Shown one piece after another: positions 11,426 to 23,353 of a stretch of 64,000 bases of DNA. The first letter of the stretch is position 1. Each line of letters begins with the position of its first letter. The stretch comes from Sodiomyces alkalinus F11 (taxonomy: Eukaryota > Ascomycota > Sordariomycetes > Glomerellales > Plectosphaerellaceae), in assembly GCF_003711515.1 (NCBI RefSeq), contig NW_021167085.1:745649-809648 (forward strand), given 5' to 3'. The notes under the pieces were generated by a model that was given only the letters and a program-made list of their open reading frames with translations, was not told where the DNA came from and searched no databases. The translations under genes and the position numbers were made by a program.

Positions 11426-14400
11426 TGTGAAGTAAGGTACGTGAAAGGTGCCTATGTGAAGGTGTGAGTGGGATGGGAAGTTTGGTGCGTATGTACATGT
11501 ACAACGACTAAAGGCGAATAATTAGGGAGTACGTTGTAAGAACCAAGGTGGGGAAACTGGGGAAGGGGGTGTGCACTGTGAGGTGAAAGGGGAGGGGGGG
11601 CGGGGGGGTGGTGCTTCATTCCTGCGGCCAGGGTATAGGTGGATAGAACACAGTCCTGTGGTTGTATAGGTACATGTGTTCGTTCGGGGATGGAGTTTCG
11701 AGGCTGTTATTCAGGGGGTGACCTGGGGCCATTCATGGTTTGCCTCATACATTTGAATCAATTGCCTACCAGGTGATGTTGAACTTTTGATGCTCTTATA
11801 AGAGCGATCTTATATATTACGCCTATAAAGTCAGGTATTTATCTTTTGTAATTAAAACTTGGACGAGTCCTGGTCTTCTGGAGATGGCTAAGATATAACC
11901 ATGAGCCTGGTGACATCCCTTGACTACCTACAGGGAGAAACATTACCGATGCAGAGGACTTGATTAAAACTGAAAGGCTGCCGTTCTTCTCGACGTCCCG
12001 GGCCAAACATCAGAGCGGACGTCGAGAGGAATTCGGATGAAAGCACGGAGACCCTTCGGCCGAGGGATATGCAGGGACTTGTGTCCGGGTGTACTCCGTA
12101 CTTAACCTTTGAATTTCGGCTGTGTAAAAGAAGTAAAAGGAATAAAATAAATAAAAAAAGGGAAAAAAGAAAAGAAAAGAAACCTCGCCGTGAAGTATTC
12201 TCCGTACGGATTTATTTCGACACGACCGTTTCAACGACCGATGGGAGTTTATTACCTAGCCCGGACTACGCACCCTAGCTAGGCCTTGTTAGCTTGCCCT
12301 GGCAAGTAGGTAAATGCTCGTACGCAAAATAAAGCCGGTTCCTGGTATATATATTGCCGGCTAATATTGGTCGTTTCTCATAGGCGGCGGCATTTGATCT
12401 TGCCCTAGGACAAGGCATGCGTGCAAGTCACGTTCACATGCCTAAGGTACCTAGGTATATAATAAATGAATGCACGTCTATCTCTAAGAAACCGAACAGA
12501 AAAAGCATCGCTGCCGTGAGGAGCCTTGTAGCTCAACAAGTTCGATCTCCCCACTGAGTTCGCCTACTATTCACTCTCCTGCCCTTCGTAATATACTGGG
12601 CAGACTTGGGGATGCGAATAAAATAGACAACTCAATGGCATTTAGATAGGTAGTATACTGATTACTCACACTACTCTAACTACCGTAGACGTGTCGGTTG
12701 TGGGCCAAGGGAAGTTGCAAAGACAGCACGGATAAGTTATAATGTAGGGATACATTCCAGAGGGGAACGAGGAAGAGTGGGGGATGGAAATGGCAACTTC
12801 GACGAACGGCGCGTGGGTTGGGGTGTGAGTATACCTATGCATGGATACCATGTACCAGAAATCAAGTGAATGCAACGTCCCACTGGCCCGCTCATTTCTG
12901 TTTGTCATGTCCAACCAAGTCGACTAAGGTAGAGGGAAAAGGGGGTGGGAGAAAAGAAAGCGGATCTTAGGGCGGGTCTCCAAGATGTCAGTGCAGTGAA
13001 CAACCAGTGACGTAAGGTATGTTGACTTAGTGCAGTTGTTTCGAGCAAGGGCCTCCTGTTGAAACAACCAAACCCTTATCCACACCACAGTCTATTACAG
13101 TGCAGAACACTGTATCATTCCCCCCACCCACCCTATTTGATTTCTCTCCTTCCCTGGTTGATGCCCTGGCTCTCAAAGTACCTGTAAGATGAGGTAAATG
13201 GAGGTATATACGTAAGGTCCCTTACCGTCCCATCCACAACCGAACCTCGGGTACCAGGGTTCAGTGTAACCTCTAGGCGCGGGAAACCTTCGAAGGTACT
13301 AATTAAGCACGGCTACGGAAAAGAAACGACCAAGGCATCGTCTCAAACTAAGGAGGCATCAACGCCGTATATAGGGAAGAATGCTCGGTGTCGTCATGTG
13401 TCTCCTATAATAATTACGAAGTAGTGTACGAATAATCGACTTGGCATCGATGCCATGCTTCTTCTATTCCCCGGACCGCTCGTAGATCCATTAGTCTAAA
13501 CTGCCGCCTGCCTTGTCGCCGGATCATGGGACGTCTTGCGGGTATGGGATGACTATACCTACGTGTACTTTGTAAGCGAATTCTTTGCTGGATCACTAAG
13601 GTATAAATCGCTTTTATTTATTTATTTATTCATTTCATTTCATAGCTGCAGCCACCTTGGCTGCACGACGACAGAGATCTCATTTCCCGCCCGAAGCCGC
13701 GGTAGTTGACGCAGGCCCCACCCTCTGTACTTGTACTCGGCCTCATTCCCAATTTAGCTAACCCTCGAGGTAGGTCGCCGTTTCTCTCGTCGTGTCGGTA
13801 CTAACATAGGACTTTCCATCACTCGTCGGTCTCCCCCACTCCCGGCCGTCGACGGACTTGAAACTAAACTCACTGTACAGTCTCTCTCGAGTTCCCTCAC
13901 TGCGACCACACGTCATTAGCATTCCCCTAACAACATCTGCCATGAATAAGGGAGAGGTGTTATTGGCAACATGGCAGTCAGTGCCAGGGACAGCGACATC
14001 TTCAATGACGCCATCGTCATGTCTTAAGATTATTAAAGCTACGTGCCACAGGAAAAATATACAAACTGAATGGCTTCAACTGACGTATAAGGTAGGTAGA
14101 TAACTTTAGTCCTTGAATCTGGCCGTTCAAAGCTGGCCGTGTTGTTTTGCGACGCGGACACGAGGCCCTTCTTCCTAGTTCACGTGTCGTCTTCTGCGCA
14201 AATGCTACGATACGAATAGTATGGGTGAGAGCGGCCTTATTTCCGCTGGAGGAACCCCGATTTGTTTCGTTTGTGTCTATTCATCTTTCCTGCCTACGGT
14301 ACATACGGCATCAAAGAGAGCATAGTGCGGGTTGGGTGATTCGGCGTTTCATCTCCTTCGGTGACGACGATGACCCCAAGTCCACCAGTATGGTATTTTA

Positions 14401-16120
14401 GGTACTTGACGGTCAATTAGAAGGGTTTCGGTACTTGCTAGTGCGAGAATCCACCCGAGAAACCAGGATCTTGGTCCCCCCCTCTCGTGAGATGACGGTA
14501 ACTGGGATGTTGGAAGTGGCGCTGCGCTAATACAGCGTTATGCCTTCCGCTGCAAGCCAGACAGACAAATACAACGTACTGTGCATGGCATTCTTTTAAT
14601 AACGCGGCCTGTATTGGCTGGGGGGGAGACAGAGAGAAAACAAGCATAGCGGATTCTCTCCGGCCCCCCATGACACAACCTCTGAGCCTGTCGTTCCCGA
14701 AGGTGATTTAACCACCAATCACCATGCCCGCTCAAAGACAGATATTGGCTGTTGCGGTCGATATGGTACCTCCGTATATAGCCTTAAGGACACGCGACAG
14801 AGACAGCCTTAACTGTGTACCTAAGTTGGCGTTATGCCTTAATCAAATAAAAGGGAGGAATACCTTACAAAAGGCGCGTAAGCACTAATCAGTTCGTGCA
14901 AGTGCCTGTTTGGACAAGTGCAAGCCACAAGACGTCTCCGTGCCAATTTTTTTTTTGCTGTCTATATCGCCTATGTCGGCCGAGAGCATTAGGAAATTAT
15001 ACGGAGTACTTAGATCCTGTAATGTAATCGTTTATCGGGAAGTCCTTTAGAATCACAGCGTAGTATTCTATTCGTACGGATATTTTCATCTCAATTATAA
15101 AGTCCTGCTAAGCCAGTTAAGAAGACACGCATACAGCGTAAACCCAGTCCGGCAACATGAAACGCGCTAGACAAGGAACCCTTAATTAAGGTGCAAATCA
15201 GCCCCAGACGCCCTGTCCGAGATCCACTCTCGAGGGGCTGGAAAAGGTACAGACACGTACCCTACCAAGTTATGTACAACGTACTTCATAGAAGGGCAGA
15301 CATCTAATCCCAGACTAAGGCAGTAGATTTGGCTCCCCTTTGTCCTCGGAGATTCAACGGCACGTCAGCGCTGATCCGGGAGCAACCTTTTGGCTTGTCT
15401 TTCCTATCCGCCTGGTTCGGACGATCGCGTCCGACCTCATCCAAGGCAGAAGGCTGTGGACGAACAACTGTCGTGTTCAACTCCACACAGCTCCGGAGCT
15501 GTTGCCGCATGCGTTATGGAAAGGCTGAGCGTCCGGAAATAGTGACCACTGGGTAATTAGCCATGGGCATTCGAAATCGAAACCCCTCCCCCCACCTTTT
15601 TTTCCTTCCCCAGAGTGCGAAGCCAGCACCTGACCGCTGGACGACGTTGATCTTTGTTCCGAAATGCCCTCTCGGGACCTCGGACATCGATCGGATGTTC
15701 CGAATGTCCCGATGTCCGGACCGTGGCGGACAGATCGGCTAGTATCTGGAAAGAAAGATGATGAGATGCTAGGTACCTGGTTTTTGAAGGAGCCCTTGAC
15801 AGCACGTTGAAGAGGGACAGATACGCTCGTCCAAATGTCAATACGCCACTATACAAGCGGAATTGCGGAGAAATACAATAGGACAGGATGTATCGGTTAT
15901 AGCTAGGAGATGCCTTTCATTTCTCCTTGATATTTGTGTCTTTTTTTAGAACACTTTGACTGAGTGCGTGGGTCTTATTTAGACTGTGCGAATCCGGCGC
16001 AAATACTGTATGAGATGAAGGTAGGACGACCCGACCCAGCAATGTCGAGACTCCACCCACCCTTTGCCCTAGGTAGCAATGACAAGGCATCCTCTACCTT
16101 AATTGACGAGGGGCTACCTT

Positions 16121-16155
16121 GGTGTATGTACGTTGTACGTTGTACTCCGTATATG
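16121..16155. repeat. GTACGTTGTAC-type short tandem words
   Basis: A run of TGTACGTTGTACGTTGTACTCC contains GTACGTT repeated and then runs into ACTCCGTA. Related words occur at 10578-10593, 15271-15290, 16268-16340, 16748-16766 and 17311-17370, all non-coding. Confidence 0.65.
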
Positions 16156-19100
16156 TCGCGGCATCCAACAAGACGGCGTGGCCCTCAGTAAGGCAATGTC
16201 GATCATAACTGATTGCAGTATGATTGTGATCAGGGTCATGGTCGCTCGTAGCCGCACAACCTTGTTGTCTACACGTGTACGTGTACTTCGTTTAGTATAA
16301 CGTACTGTTTCCGTACGTACCTACACCTGTACTAAGGTATATCAATGCATTTCTTCGGCAGCGGATGGCTTTTACCATGAGGTTACGAGATCAGAGCAGG
16401 TATCGGGCAGCTTGACCCCTGCTGTAGCATGTTAGTATTTGGGCGTCCTATGTACAGTATGCTTATAACAAATCTTGGAGAGAACAGAATAAGGTACCTA
16501 ACCCGAATACATAGAGTGAATGGCAGTACGTGCCTTAGTAGAACTGGGGACGCGCGTCTTTCTGCAGACTCATGCATTGGTGCATTAGCGTATACACTTG
16601 ACTCGAGGAAACCCGCCTGGGCAGGAACGAAAGGACACGAGGTACGAGGCACACTCTGTGTGCCGTATTGGGGCTTACTATCCGTAGTGATGCCGACGAC
16701 ACTGTCACCAGTGTGTATCCGTATCCGTAGCAATAAAAACTCGTTCACAAATATACGCTGTACGTTGTATAGCATTGGACACGTTCAAAAGTAGCCTCAG
16801 CCGGGTAGTGGCGAAACCGAGCATGGGCTCTAGCTCTTGACCCCACAGGATAGGAAATTAGCGCCGGGTTCAGATGGCTCACAGCCTATGGACGCCACGA
16901 CGCACTGCCGGCCGAGATCCAAGTGCCGAAGGTTGATGCGCATTTACCTCTTTTTGGTGGTGATCGTCACCAAAAAGGTAGATAAGGTTGGGAAACGTGC
17001 CAGACAGATGTTTACCCGCCCGTTGGGGCACTTCCGCCTCGTCCCTTAAGGAATTTCTAGTCTTTCGAGAATCTTTCAGATACCTGAGTATAGGAAAGAA
17101 CTTTGTGGTTTCTCCTCACGTTGCCTTCCTGGCCATGATAAGGGGCAACCGGTCTCTCTTCCTTAAACTTACTGGAGCATGTACGGAGTACTCTGTAGAA
17201 TTGTCAACGGCTAACATCAACGAATGACGTCAAAAGAGCTAGTTCACTGAGACTCCTGTTTAATGGGAAGGAAAACCCGAAACAGCAAGGGCGTCCCGCT
17301 GCCACCAGTAACGGAGTACAGTACGGATAGCCACGTACGGGTACTTGGCTAGTTGTTCGTACGTTGTACCTGCGATGAAAGGAACAGGAGTCAGAGCAAA
17401 GACAGGCAATAGCCACATCGCAACATGACTTCCGTTGAGCAAAGTGCGAGAGACGAGGTCGATGAGATCAACCGGGGTACGCACCCGAAGCATTTATTTA
17501 AAACCTTTAAATCTGCATCCTCAGCACATCCAGCCTACGAGATGGGAAAGCTATTCTACTCTACGGTAGTAACGGTACTACGTCGTGGCCTTTGTGCTAT
17601 CCCCCGACGATCGACTAGGTGCCAATCTGGCCCGTAGAGTCCCTGGAGCCACTCTCTACTGAGTACATACGTCCTACGATCGAGAAGCATCGCCTTCAGA
17701 ATACACATATATGGCATCTTAACCCAAGGCAGTTTTCGGACGGGCCATGGCGAAGTAGATGGTGGAAAATGACGCAACAGTGCTTTCCAGTGGCACAACA
17801 ACCCGACGTCCCGAAAACCTGGCTAAATAAAACATCTGGCCCTTTTGGGATTGACACATTCCGCAACCAACATGGCACTGCCCGAGCTGACCCGAACATG
17901 TCGTGTCCAGGCTGTTGACCTTTTCTTTCTTTTTTTTTTTTTTGTTTAAGAAGGGGAAGAAAAGAAAAAAAGGCCTTCTGCGGTGTGATTACAGGGCAAT
18001 GCTATCTGGGTCGAAACTTATCCCCGAATCAGAACGACTAGAGCCAGCACTGGCGCTGACCTACATGCGCTGACCGATGTGCCCGGCTTCCACAGGAGGT
18101 GGGTGTCTCGGGATAGAATCACTCCGACAGATGATAGGATTGCTCGAAACTACTTCGTAATACGAAGTAAAGTACGGGCAGTTTCAAGGATTGCCATCAA
18201 TATCCATGCAGTTTGCTGCGCCAATGACCTATGATTCGTGGCTTACTCTTCCCGAAAGTGAGACATTCACCTAAGAGGGATCTCCCTTGTCTTGTCACGA
18301 AGGACAATGTGTGTGCGAATGCCAGGGATGAGCGTGTTCGAATCGGTATCTCACATCGGCAAAAAGCCAGACATTGCCGAGACAAAGCCCGCCGCCAAAG
18401 GATAATAAGCTTTTCCTCGGAGTGCACGTTCGGCGACCACAATATCGAGGGCAAGGTGTTGTCCCCCCGCCAACAGCCCTTCGCTCGTGCTGGCTGAAAT
18501 TGAGCTGCCCTATCAACTGACCAAGTCACCATGCGCTGCGAGAGAGAGCTTGGGTGAGGCGGATCATTCTTTGCTTTTCCCTCCTCCTCCCCTTTGTCTT
18601 CATGGCAGCACTCCTCACGCAAAGTGCCAATCAAACCATACTGGGACGAGCCCGTGTAGCATAGCAGAGCTTAAGTTGAGCGTGAGATGAGCCTCGTGGC
18701 CGGCGCAGGACAAAAAAAACTAGTTCCGTCTATCATCCGTTCCCATGGGTTCATTTCAGCGAGAAATCAGAGGATCGTAGCACCGCGGCATCCGTCATAG
18801 ATGTCCATCTCCCGCTGCGTCACTCGAGACAGCAGACTTTGTGTCAGTGCACGACTGGCCCGAAAAGAAAGTCAATTGCTCAAGTCCGTTTATGATCGAC
18901 ACGAGACAAGACACCTCGTAGCAAGGAAACTGGGTTGAGAGGCCTTCTTGTTTTTGGGCCCTTTATTTTTCACACCCTGGGGCGACGCCTAACTGGAACG
19001 AACGACTTGATGGAAAAATGTCGGCATCCTGCAGCACTGGCATTAGTGTATGTCTTTTGTTGCTGGCTACGAAGCATCTCCGCCTCGACAACCGCTGAGG

Positions 19101-19349
19101 CTTGATGGGCGTCCCGGGAGATATTGATTTTGTATATGTGCCTTGCTAGACACGACTGGAATCAAGCACGACCGAAACGACAGTGTAAGTACCTTAGGTA
19201 GCCAAGTAAGCATGTGGGCGGCAATAGAGCCCTATCTTTCCAATCGAGTACTCTACATCCTTTTGAGCAGATACGTACATGTACAATACAGAACACCACG
19301 GCCCCTGCTGAATTGCATCGTGAATGTATAACCGACGAGCAGAGCATCC

Positions 19350-22127
19350 TCACCACCATGCCCCTCCTCCCCTACCGTCCTTGCCGTCCCAGAGCGTGAT
19401 GCCCGCCTTCCCTTCCTCGCCTTCCCCCCCGTCCTCCCCCCGGACAAGCGGGATCACCAGCCCCCCCCGCCTCCTCTCTGCCACCCACCGGTCCGTCCAC
19501 CCTTTCATGCGCCGCCTCGACGCCTCGCTGCCAACATTGACGGTGGGGACGATCCGCTCAATGCGCAGCCCCATGACAAAGAGCGCCAGTTCCCGGAAAC
19601 TGCTGTGCTCGCTGTACGGCACGCCGAAGCACATGGCGTCGCGCGCGCTGCCGCGCTGGGGCGTCATGTCGCGGACGGTAAAGCGAGAACGCCACGCCGA
19701 CGAGTGGAGCATCTGCGTCGTGGGCACGCTGCCGGGGGTGGTGCTGGCGGTGACGGAAACAGGCGCCGCTGCTGCTCCCGGTGCGGATAAAGAAGAAGAA
19801 GAAGAAGATGCCGAAGCAGGACGGGGACGGTAATTCCACCCAGACGGCCGGAATCCGACGATGCGGCTGAAATGCGGGCGGTACGAGTCGAGGTACTCGC
19901 GGAGTGTCTCGGCGCGGATCTCCATGAGCATCTGCATGTGGACTTGGGCCTCGAGCGGGTTCGAGGTGAGGAGCGCCGTGAGCTCCGGGTCGCCGAGCTT
20001 GGCGCAGATGCGCATCTTGGCCGGGGACGCGAAGATCTTGGTGTTGAGCGCCTGGGCTAGGGCCTTGCAGATGCGTTCTTTGCCGATGGAGTAGGTGCCG
20101 CAGATCACCAGGAGGCGTTGCCGAGGGGTAGGCGGGTTCTTTCCCGTTCGGTTCGAGAAGAAGGAGGAGTCAGCAGTGGAAGTCTCAGCCTGCGCCACTG
20201 TCCCGTCGTCGTCAACTGCTGACGATTCTTGCGGGGCGTCTGCCTGCTTAGCGGAGATAAAGAACTTGCTAACAGAGGCGGTGGCGTTTTTGCGGCCTAG
20301 GCGGTCCCAGAGGTCGTCTGTAGAATTGGGATCCGGGGACAAGGAGGCGCAGAGCTCCGCGCAAGCGCGGACGACATCCTCCTGCGGCGGAAATGAGTAG
20401 CGTGGGTTTAGGTAGGTTGTGTCCAGGTAGCAGACATCGATCTTCTGCTGCCTGGTCTTTCCTGTGATAGCATCTCTGATATACGGCTTGAGGAGCGGGT
20501 GGGTGACGTGAGCCGGACAGGCTCTAAAGTCGCCGCAGTGCAGAATACGCTGCGTCTTGGCGTTGGGCCCCTTTCCCATCGTCTTCTCGAAGAGGAACAT
20601 CGAGCTGCCCGGACAGTGGTTCGCCGGAATCATGGTTACCGTTGCGCCGTCGGTGTCCGGGATCTCGACCTTCTGCTCGAACTCCAGAGGCACCACCCAC
20701 TTCTCCGCCGTCCTCAACTGCATCTTCACCAGGTCTGCCGTCACAGTGCTGCAATAGATGGGACCGTGGGACCAATTCGCCGTCAGGCCGATGTAGTGGT
20801 CGCTGTGGAAGTGGCTCAGGAAATAGGCGTTGCATCCCTTGACGGCCCCATACCGGAACGCGTCTACGCAGATGGAGAAGCCGGGCATGATCTTGTAGAA
20901 GGGACAGGTCCGTTCGTAGGCGGGCCTCCCGCGCGACGCCTGTTCTGCAGCCGCGGCGGTCGCCCATGCCGCGCTCTCGGCGTGACTGGACATCAGCTCT
21001 GCAAAGGCGGAATTGGATTTGGGCTTGCCTCCGTTCTCGTCGAGGCGGAAGGGATTCATCTGTCCGGGCCGCGGTACGGTAGCGCGGGCAAACCGCTTTC
21101 CGAGTTCCGGTCCGTCGACGTTAAGCGGCGGACTGGTGTGACCAGGGTCCTTCTTGTTCGTTTTCTTCTCTGGCTCCGGCAAGGGAATGGGATTACCGTC
21201 GAGGCAGGCGTTAACATGCCTTGTCGCTTCGACGGGACTGACTCCCGCGAGGCTTCCGTCGCAAATGGGACAATTCGTCACTGAGGAGTTCTCGGATGAC
21301 ATCGTCTCTGCGGCCGTGTCGGGTTCACCATTCGAGCCGAGAGTATCATCACACTCTGCTGCTTCCAGCCTGGCTTGTTCTTCTTCCATGAATAGCATCA
21401 TGCGGTACTCCTCGCCACCCGGATAATCATCGAGATGGGCAAACTCTGCTGCAACCGCGGCGTCGTTGTCGTCGTTGTCGTCGTCGTCGTCCTGCTTAAG
21501 TGGTGGAGGTGGACAACTCGTGTCCTTTCCCGGGGTCTTAGACTCCACATCTTCAGAAGCGATTGGGACCGGATCGGGGACTTTACCAGGTGTCGAGAAT
21601 GAAAGCTTCGGCTTGGATGGTGTCTCGGCATCCTCGCTCTCGGTGTCGGATTCCTCGAGGAAAGGGCCTTTTCTCTTCACCGATGGTGTCTTCTTCTTCG
21701 CAGATGTTGTTGGTAGTGAATTCCCGGGCGTCTTTGCTGCAAGCCGGCCCTGCCCTCCAGAGCTTGAATCTGCCTCGTCCTCAAACGCATCCTCTTGATC
21801 CTTTTCGTTGCCGATCGCTTCGTCCTTGCTCAGCTTCCTCCTCTTGACAGTTGATCCACTCTCGTTATATCGTATATCATCTTCACCAATGATGTCCCCC
21901 AGGACGTGGGTAGCTACGGAATCTTCCTGTTTAGAGACGGCGGATGGGCTTGTAGAAGGCTTCACTTCGCCAATGAACAAAGCCTGCTCCTCCTTCTCCG
22001 TTTTCTGGAAGAAATTAAGTATGCTAGCGTTTGGTCGGGACGGCTTCTTGGACGGAGGCGGGAATTTAGAGACGGGCCTCCTTGGAGCCATGCTGGATCG
22101 TTTTCGGGATGATGTCGGCGTGCCCAT
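19350..22127 (-). CDS. PSO2: PSO2/SNM1-type DNA interstrand-crosslink repair nuclease, 925 aa
   Basis: Single exon. The metallo-beta-lactamase motif HFHSDH is at residues 439-444, followed by the NHCPGSSMF block; the C-terminal DRMBL (beta-CASP) part, about residues 670-850, includes FRPSGW and the PYSEHSSF histidine (H841). This is the SNM1/Pso2/Artemis nuclease family, in which Pso2 trims DNA during crosslink repair in the nucleus. The N-terminal half is acidic and disordered but carries a UBZ4-type ubiquitin-binding finger (C286-x2-C289, H304-x3-C308) and, near the start, a PIP-box-like NASILNFF (33-40). I chose the ATG at 22127 because the sequence after it (MGTPTSSRKRS) begins the family-like basic leader; the frame stays open to an ATG at 22418, which would add 97 unlikely residues. 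A variable 80-100-residue insertion lies between the two catalytic halves. Confidence 0.93.
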   Translation of the reverse strand: MGTPTSSRKRSSMAPRRPVSKFPPPSKKPSRPNASILNFFQKTEKEEQALFIGEVKPSTSPSAVSKQEDSVATHVLGDIIGEDDIRYNESGSTVKRRKLSKDEAIGNEKDQEDAFEDEADSSSGGQGRLAAKTPGNSLPTTSAKKKTPSVKRKGPFLEESDTESEDAETPSKPKLSFSTPGKVPDPVPIASEDVESKTPGKDTSCPPPPLKQDDDDDNDDNDAAVAAEFAHLDDYPGGEEYRMMLFMEEEQARLEAAECDDTLGSNGEPDTAAETMSSENSSVTNCPICDGSLAGVSPVEATRHVNACLDGNPIPLPEPEKKTNKKDPGHTSPPLNVDGPELGKRFARATVPRPGQMNPFRLDENGGKPKSNSAFAELMSSHAESAAWATAAAAEQASRGRPAYERTCPFYKIMPGFSICVDAFRYGAVKGCNAYFLSHFHSDHYIGLTANWSHGPIYCSTVTADLVKMQLRTAEKWVVPLEFEQKVEIPDTDGATVTMIPANHCPGSSMFLFEKTMGKGPNAKTQRILHCGDFRACPAHVTHPLLKPYIRDAITGKTRQQKIDVCYLDTTYLNPRYSFPPQEDVVRACAELCASLSPDPNSTDDLWDRLGRKNATASVSKFFISAKQADAPQESSAVDDDGTVAQAETSTADSSFFSNRTGKNPPTPRQRLLVICGTYSIGKERICKALAQALNTKIFASPAKMRICAKLGDPELTALLTSNPLEAQVHMQMLMEIRAETLREYLDSYRPHFSRIVGFRPSGWNYRPRPASASSSSSSLSAPGAAAAPVSVTASTTPGSVPTTQMLHSSAWRSRFTVRDMTPQRGSARDAMCFGVPYSEHSSFRELALFVMGLRIERIVPTVNVGSEASRRRMKGWTDRWVAERRRGGLVIPLVRGEDGGEGEEGKAGITLWDGKDGRGGGAWW

Positions 22128-23087
22128 TTTCTGGCAGGTAGAGTAGTAGAAGGAGAAGGCGAAGGGTGTCGGGAACGTGATTCGATAGAGAGTCGGCAGA
22201 GGCAGTTCTCCATATATCAGTCCCATCGAAAGGCAATAAGGTAGAGCGTCTGTAGTAGTCAAACTCGCGGCGACAGCCGGGCCTAATGGCATTGTCGTGA
22301 CCTTTTTTGCGTGGGTTTTGCATTCTCCGAACACGAAAAAGCGCGGGGCCGAAGCACCAATTAGTCGCGAAGTCACGTGGATACCTCGACGACTACGACG
22401 ACTCATGTACATCAGCACTAAGGTACTACCTTACAGTATCTTACCTTAGGTAATAATAAGGTAAGGTACAGAGTATCCAACTCTCGAGTCTTTTGTTTGG
22501 ACATCAACGTGTTACTCTGTTACTCTGTTACCACAGAAAATACTCCAGTCGAGAATAATAATATTCAGCTATATTCATCTTCCTAACCTCCTTCCTTAAC
22601 ATCGTCACCTTCCCCTTCGCCCGTTGTCTCTCCTTTCTCGCCTGACCAACACCTAACTTACAGAGCGGGTGCTCTTCCTCCTCGCACGACGAAAATATAC
22701 CAGCGGACCAGCGGGTATCCATGAACCTCTTCACATACCGCACATTATGAGACGGCACAGCAGGCAGAACGCCGGACGCAATGTCAATCAATGTACAGAA
22801 GAGGAGAAGAAAAAAAAGAAGAAGAAAATGGGTGCCAAGTTTAGAGACAGCTCCATAGCTGAAGCGAAGCGACTTGCGCTCTGGTACAGAATAGAAGTAG
22901 ACATTAAGCAAAAGTCGTCAGGTCGTCAAGAATCGAATTACGCATAAAAGCAAAAACAAAAGCAAAGAGCAGAGCATGCGAGATGCCGCCGGGGTCGTCC
23001 TCCTCATGGGTGGGACCCCTTACTGTAAGGGCGGACATTCCGTCGCACCTCGCACTGCTTGTTGGGTATCCTCGTCGACGAAGCTGG

Positions 23088-23120
<33 letters not shown>

Positions 23121-23353
23121 ATGTTGATCCAGAGAGTTTCCTTCATGGTCTCTCGCCGAAATCCCCAGTTGGAAAATGGTGTCGAATCGCAATGAAATCT
23201 CATATTTTCCCTTCCCGGACCGTCCGTTTCCGCGCCATGTTCAAATGCCCCCAAACCAACTCCGGCCGGTGAAACAACGAAAAAAAGTCAAAACGCTCTT
23301 CTCAGATTTCTTTTTCCCCCTTTTCGAGGTGGCTTTGTTTTGGTTTTCCTTCT
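22128..23353. other. Intergenic: PSO2 promoter side and RAX2 3' side
   Basis: The stretch holds GTAC/CCTTAGG words at 22420-22472, just upstream of the PSO2 frame, and a long GT dinucleotide run at 23092-23120. No gene is supported. Confidence 0.6.
23092..23120. repeat. (GT)n microsatellite, about 14.5 units
   Basis: An uninterrupted GT dinucleotide run downstream of the RAX2 stop codon; alternating purine-pyrimidine DNA that is expected to vary in length between strains. Confidence 0.95.

Larger units (their letters stand above)
10165..19349. other. Gene desert 2: about 9.2 kb upstream of flbC
   Basis: Between the flbC start and the 3' end of PSO2 no frame carries a recognisable domain or sustained coding composition; the longest (11028-11504 minus, 18197-18634 minus) look random. 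The stretch is dotted with short palindromic words such as GTACAACGTAC, TACTCCGTA, TACTTCGTA and ACCTAAGGTACCT (10578-10593, 11386-11425, 12441-12460, 15271-15290, 16121-16155, 16268-16340, 17311-17370, 18145-18178). Homopolymer runs occur at 10920-10975 and 17926-17943. No transposon or RNA gene was recognised. Because both neighbours are transcribed leftwards, all of it is upstream of flbC. Confidence 0.6.

Noticed and set aside
18197..18634. A 145-codon minus-strand frame in desert 2
   Set aside because: Random composition, overlapping frames of similar length on both strands, and no recognisable motif.
897..19349. Deserts as relics of repeat-induced-mutated transposons
   Set aside because: The deserts are not markedly AT-rich, and no protein remnant of a transposon was recognised, although a dinucleotide-index calculation was not possible here.
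20499..21284. A 261-codon frame antisense to PSO2
   Set aside because: Overlaps the catalytic core of PSO2 on the other strand and has no domain; a composition shadow.
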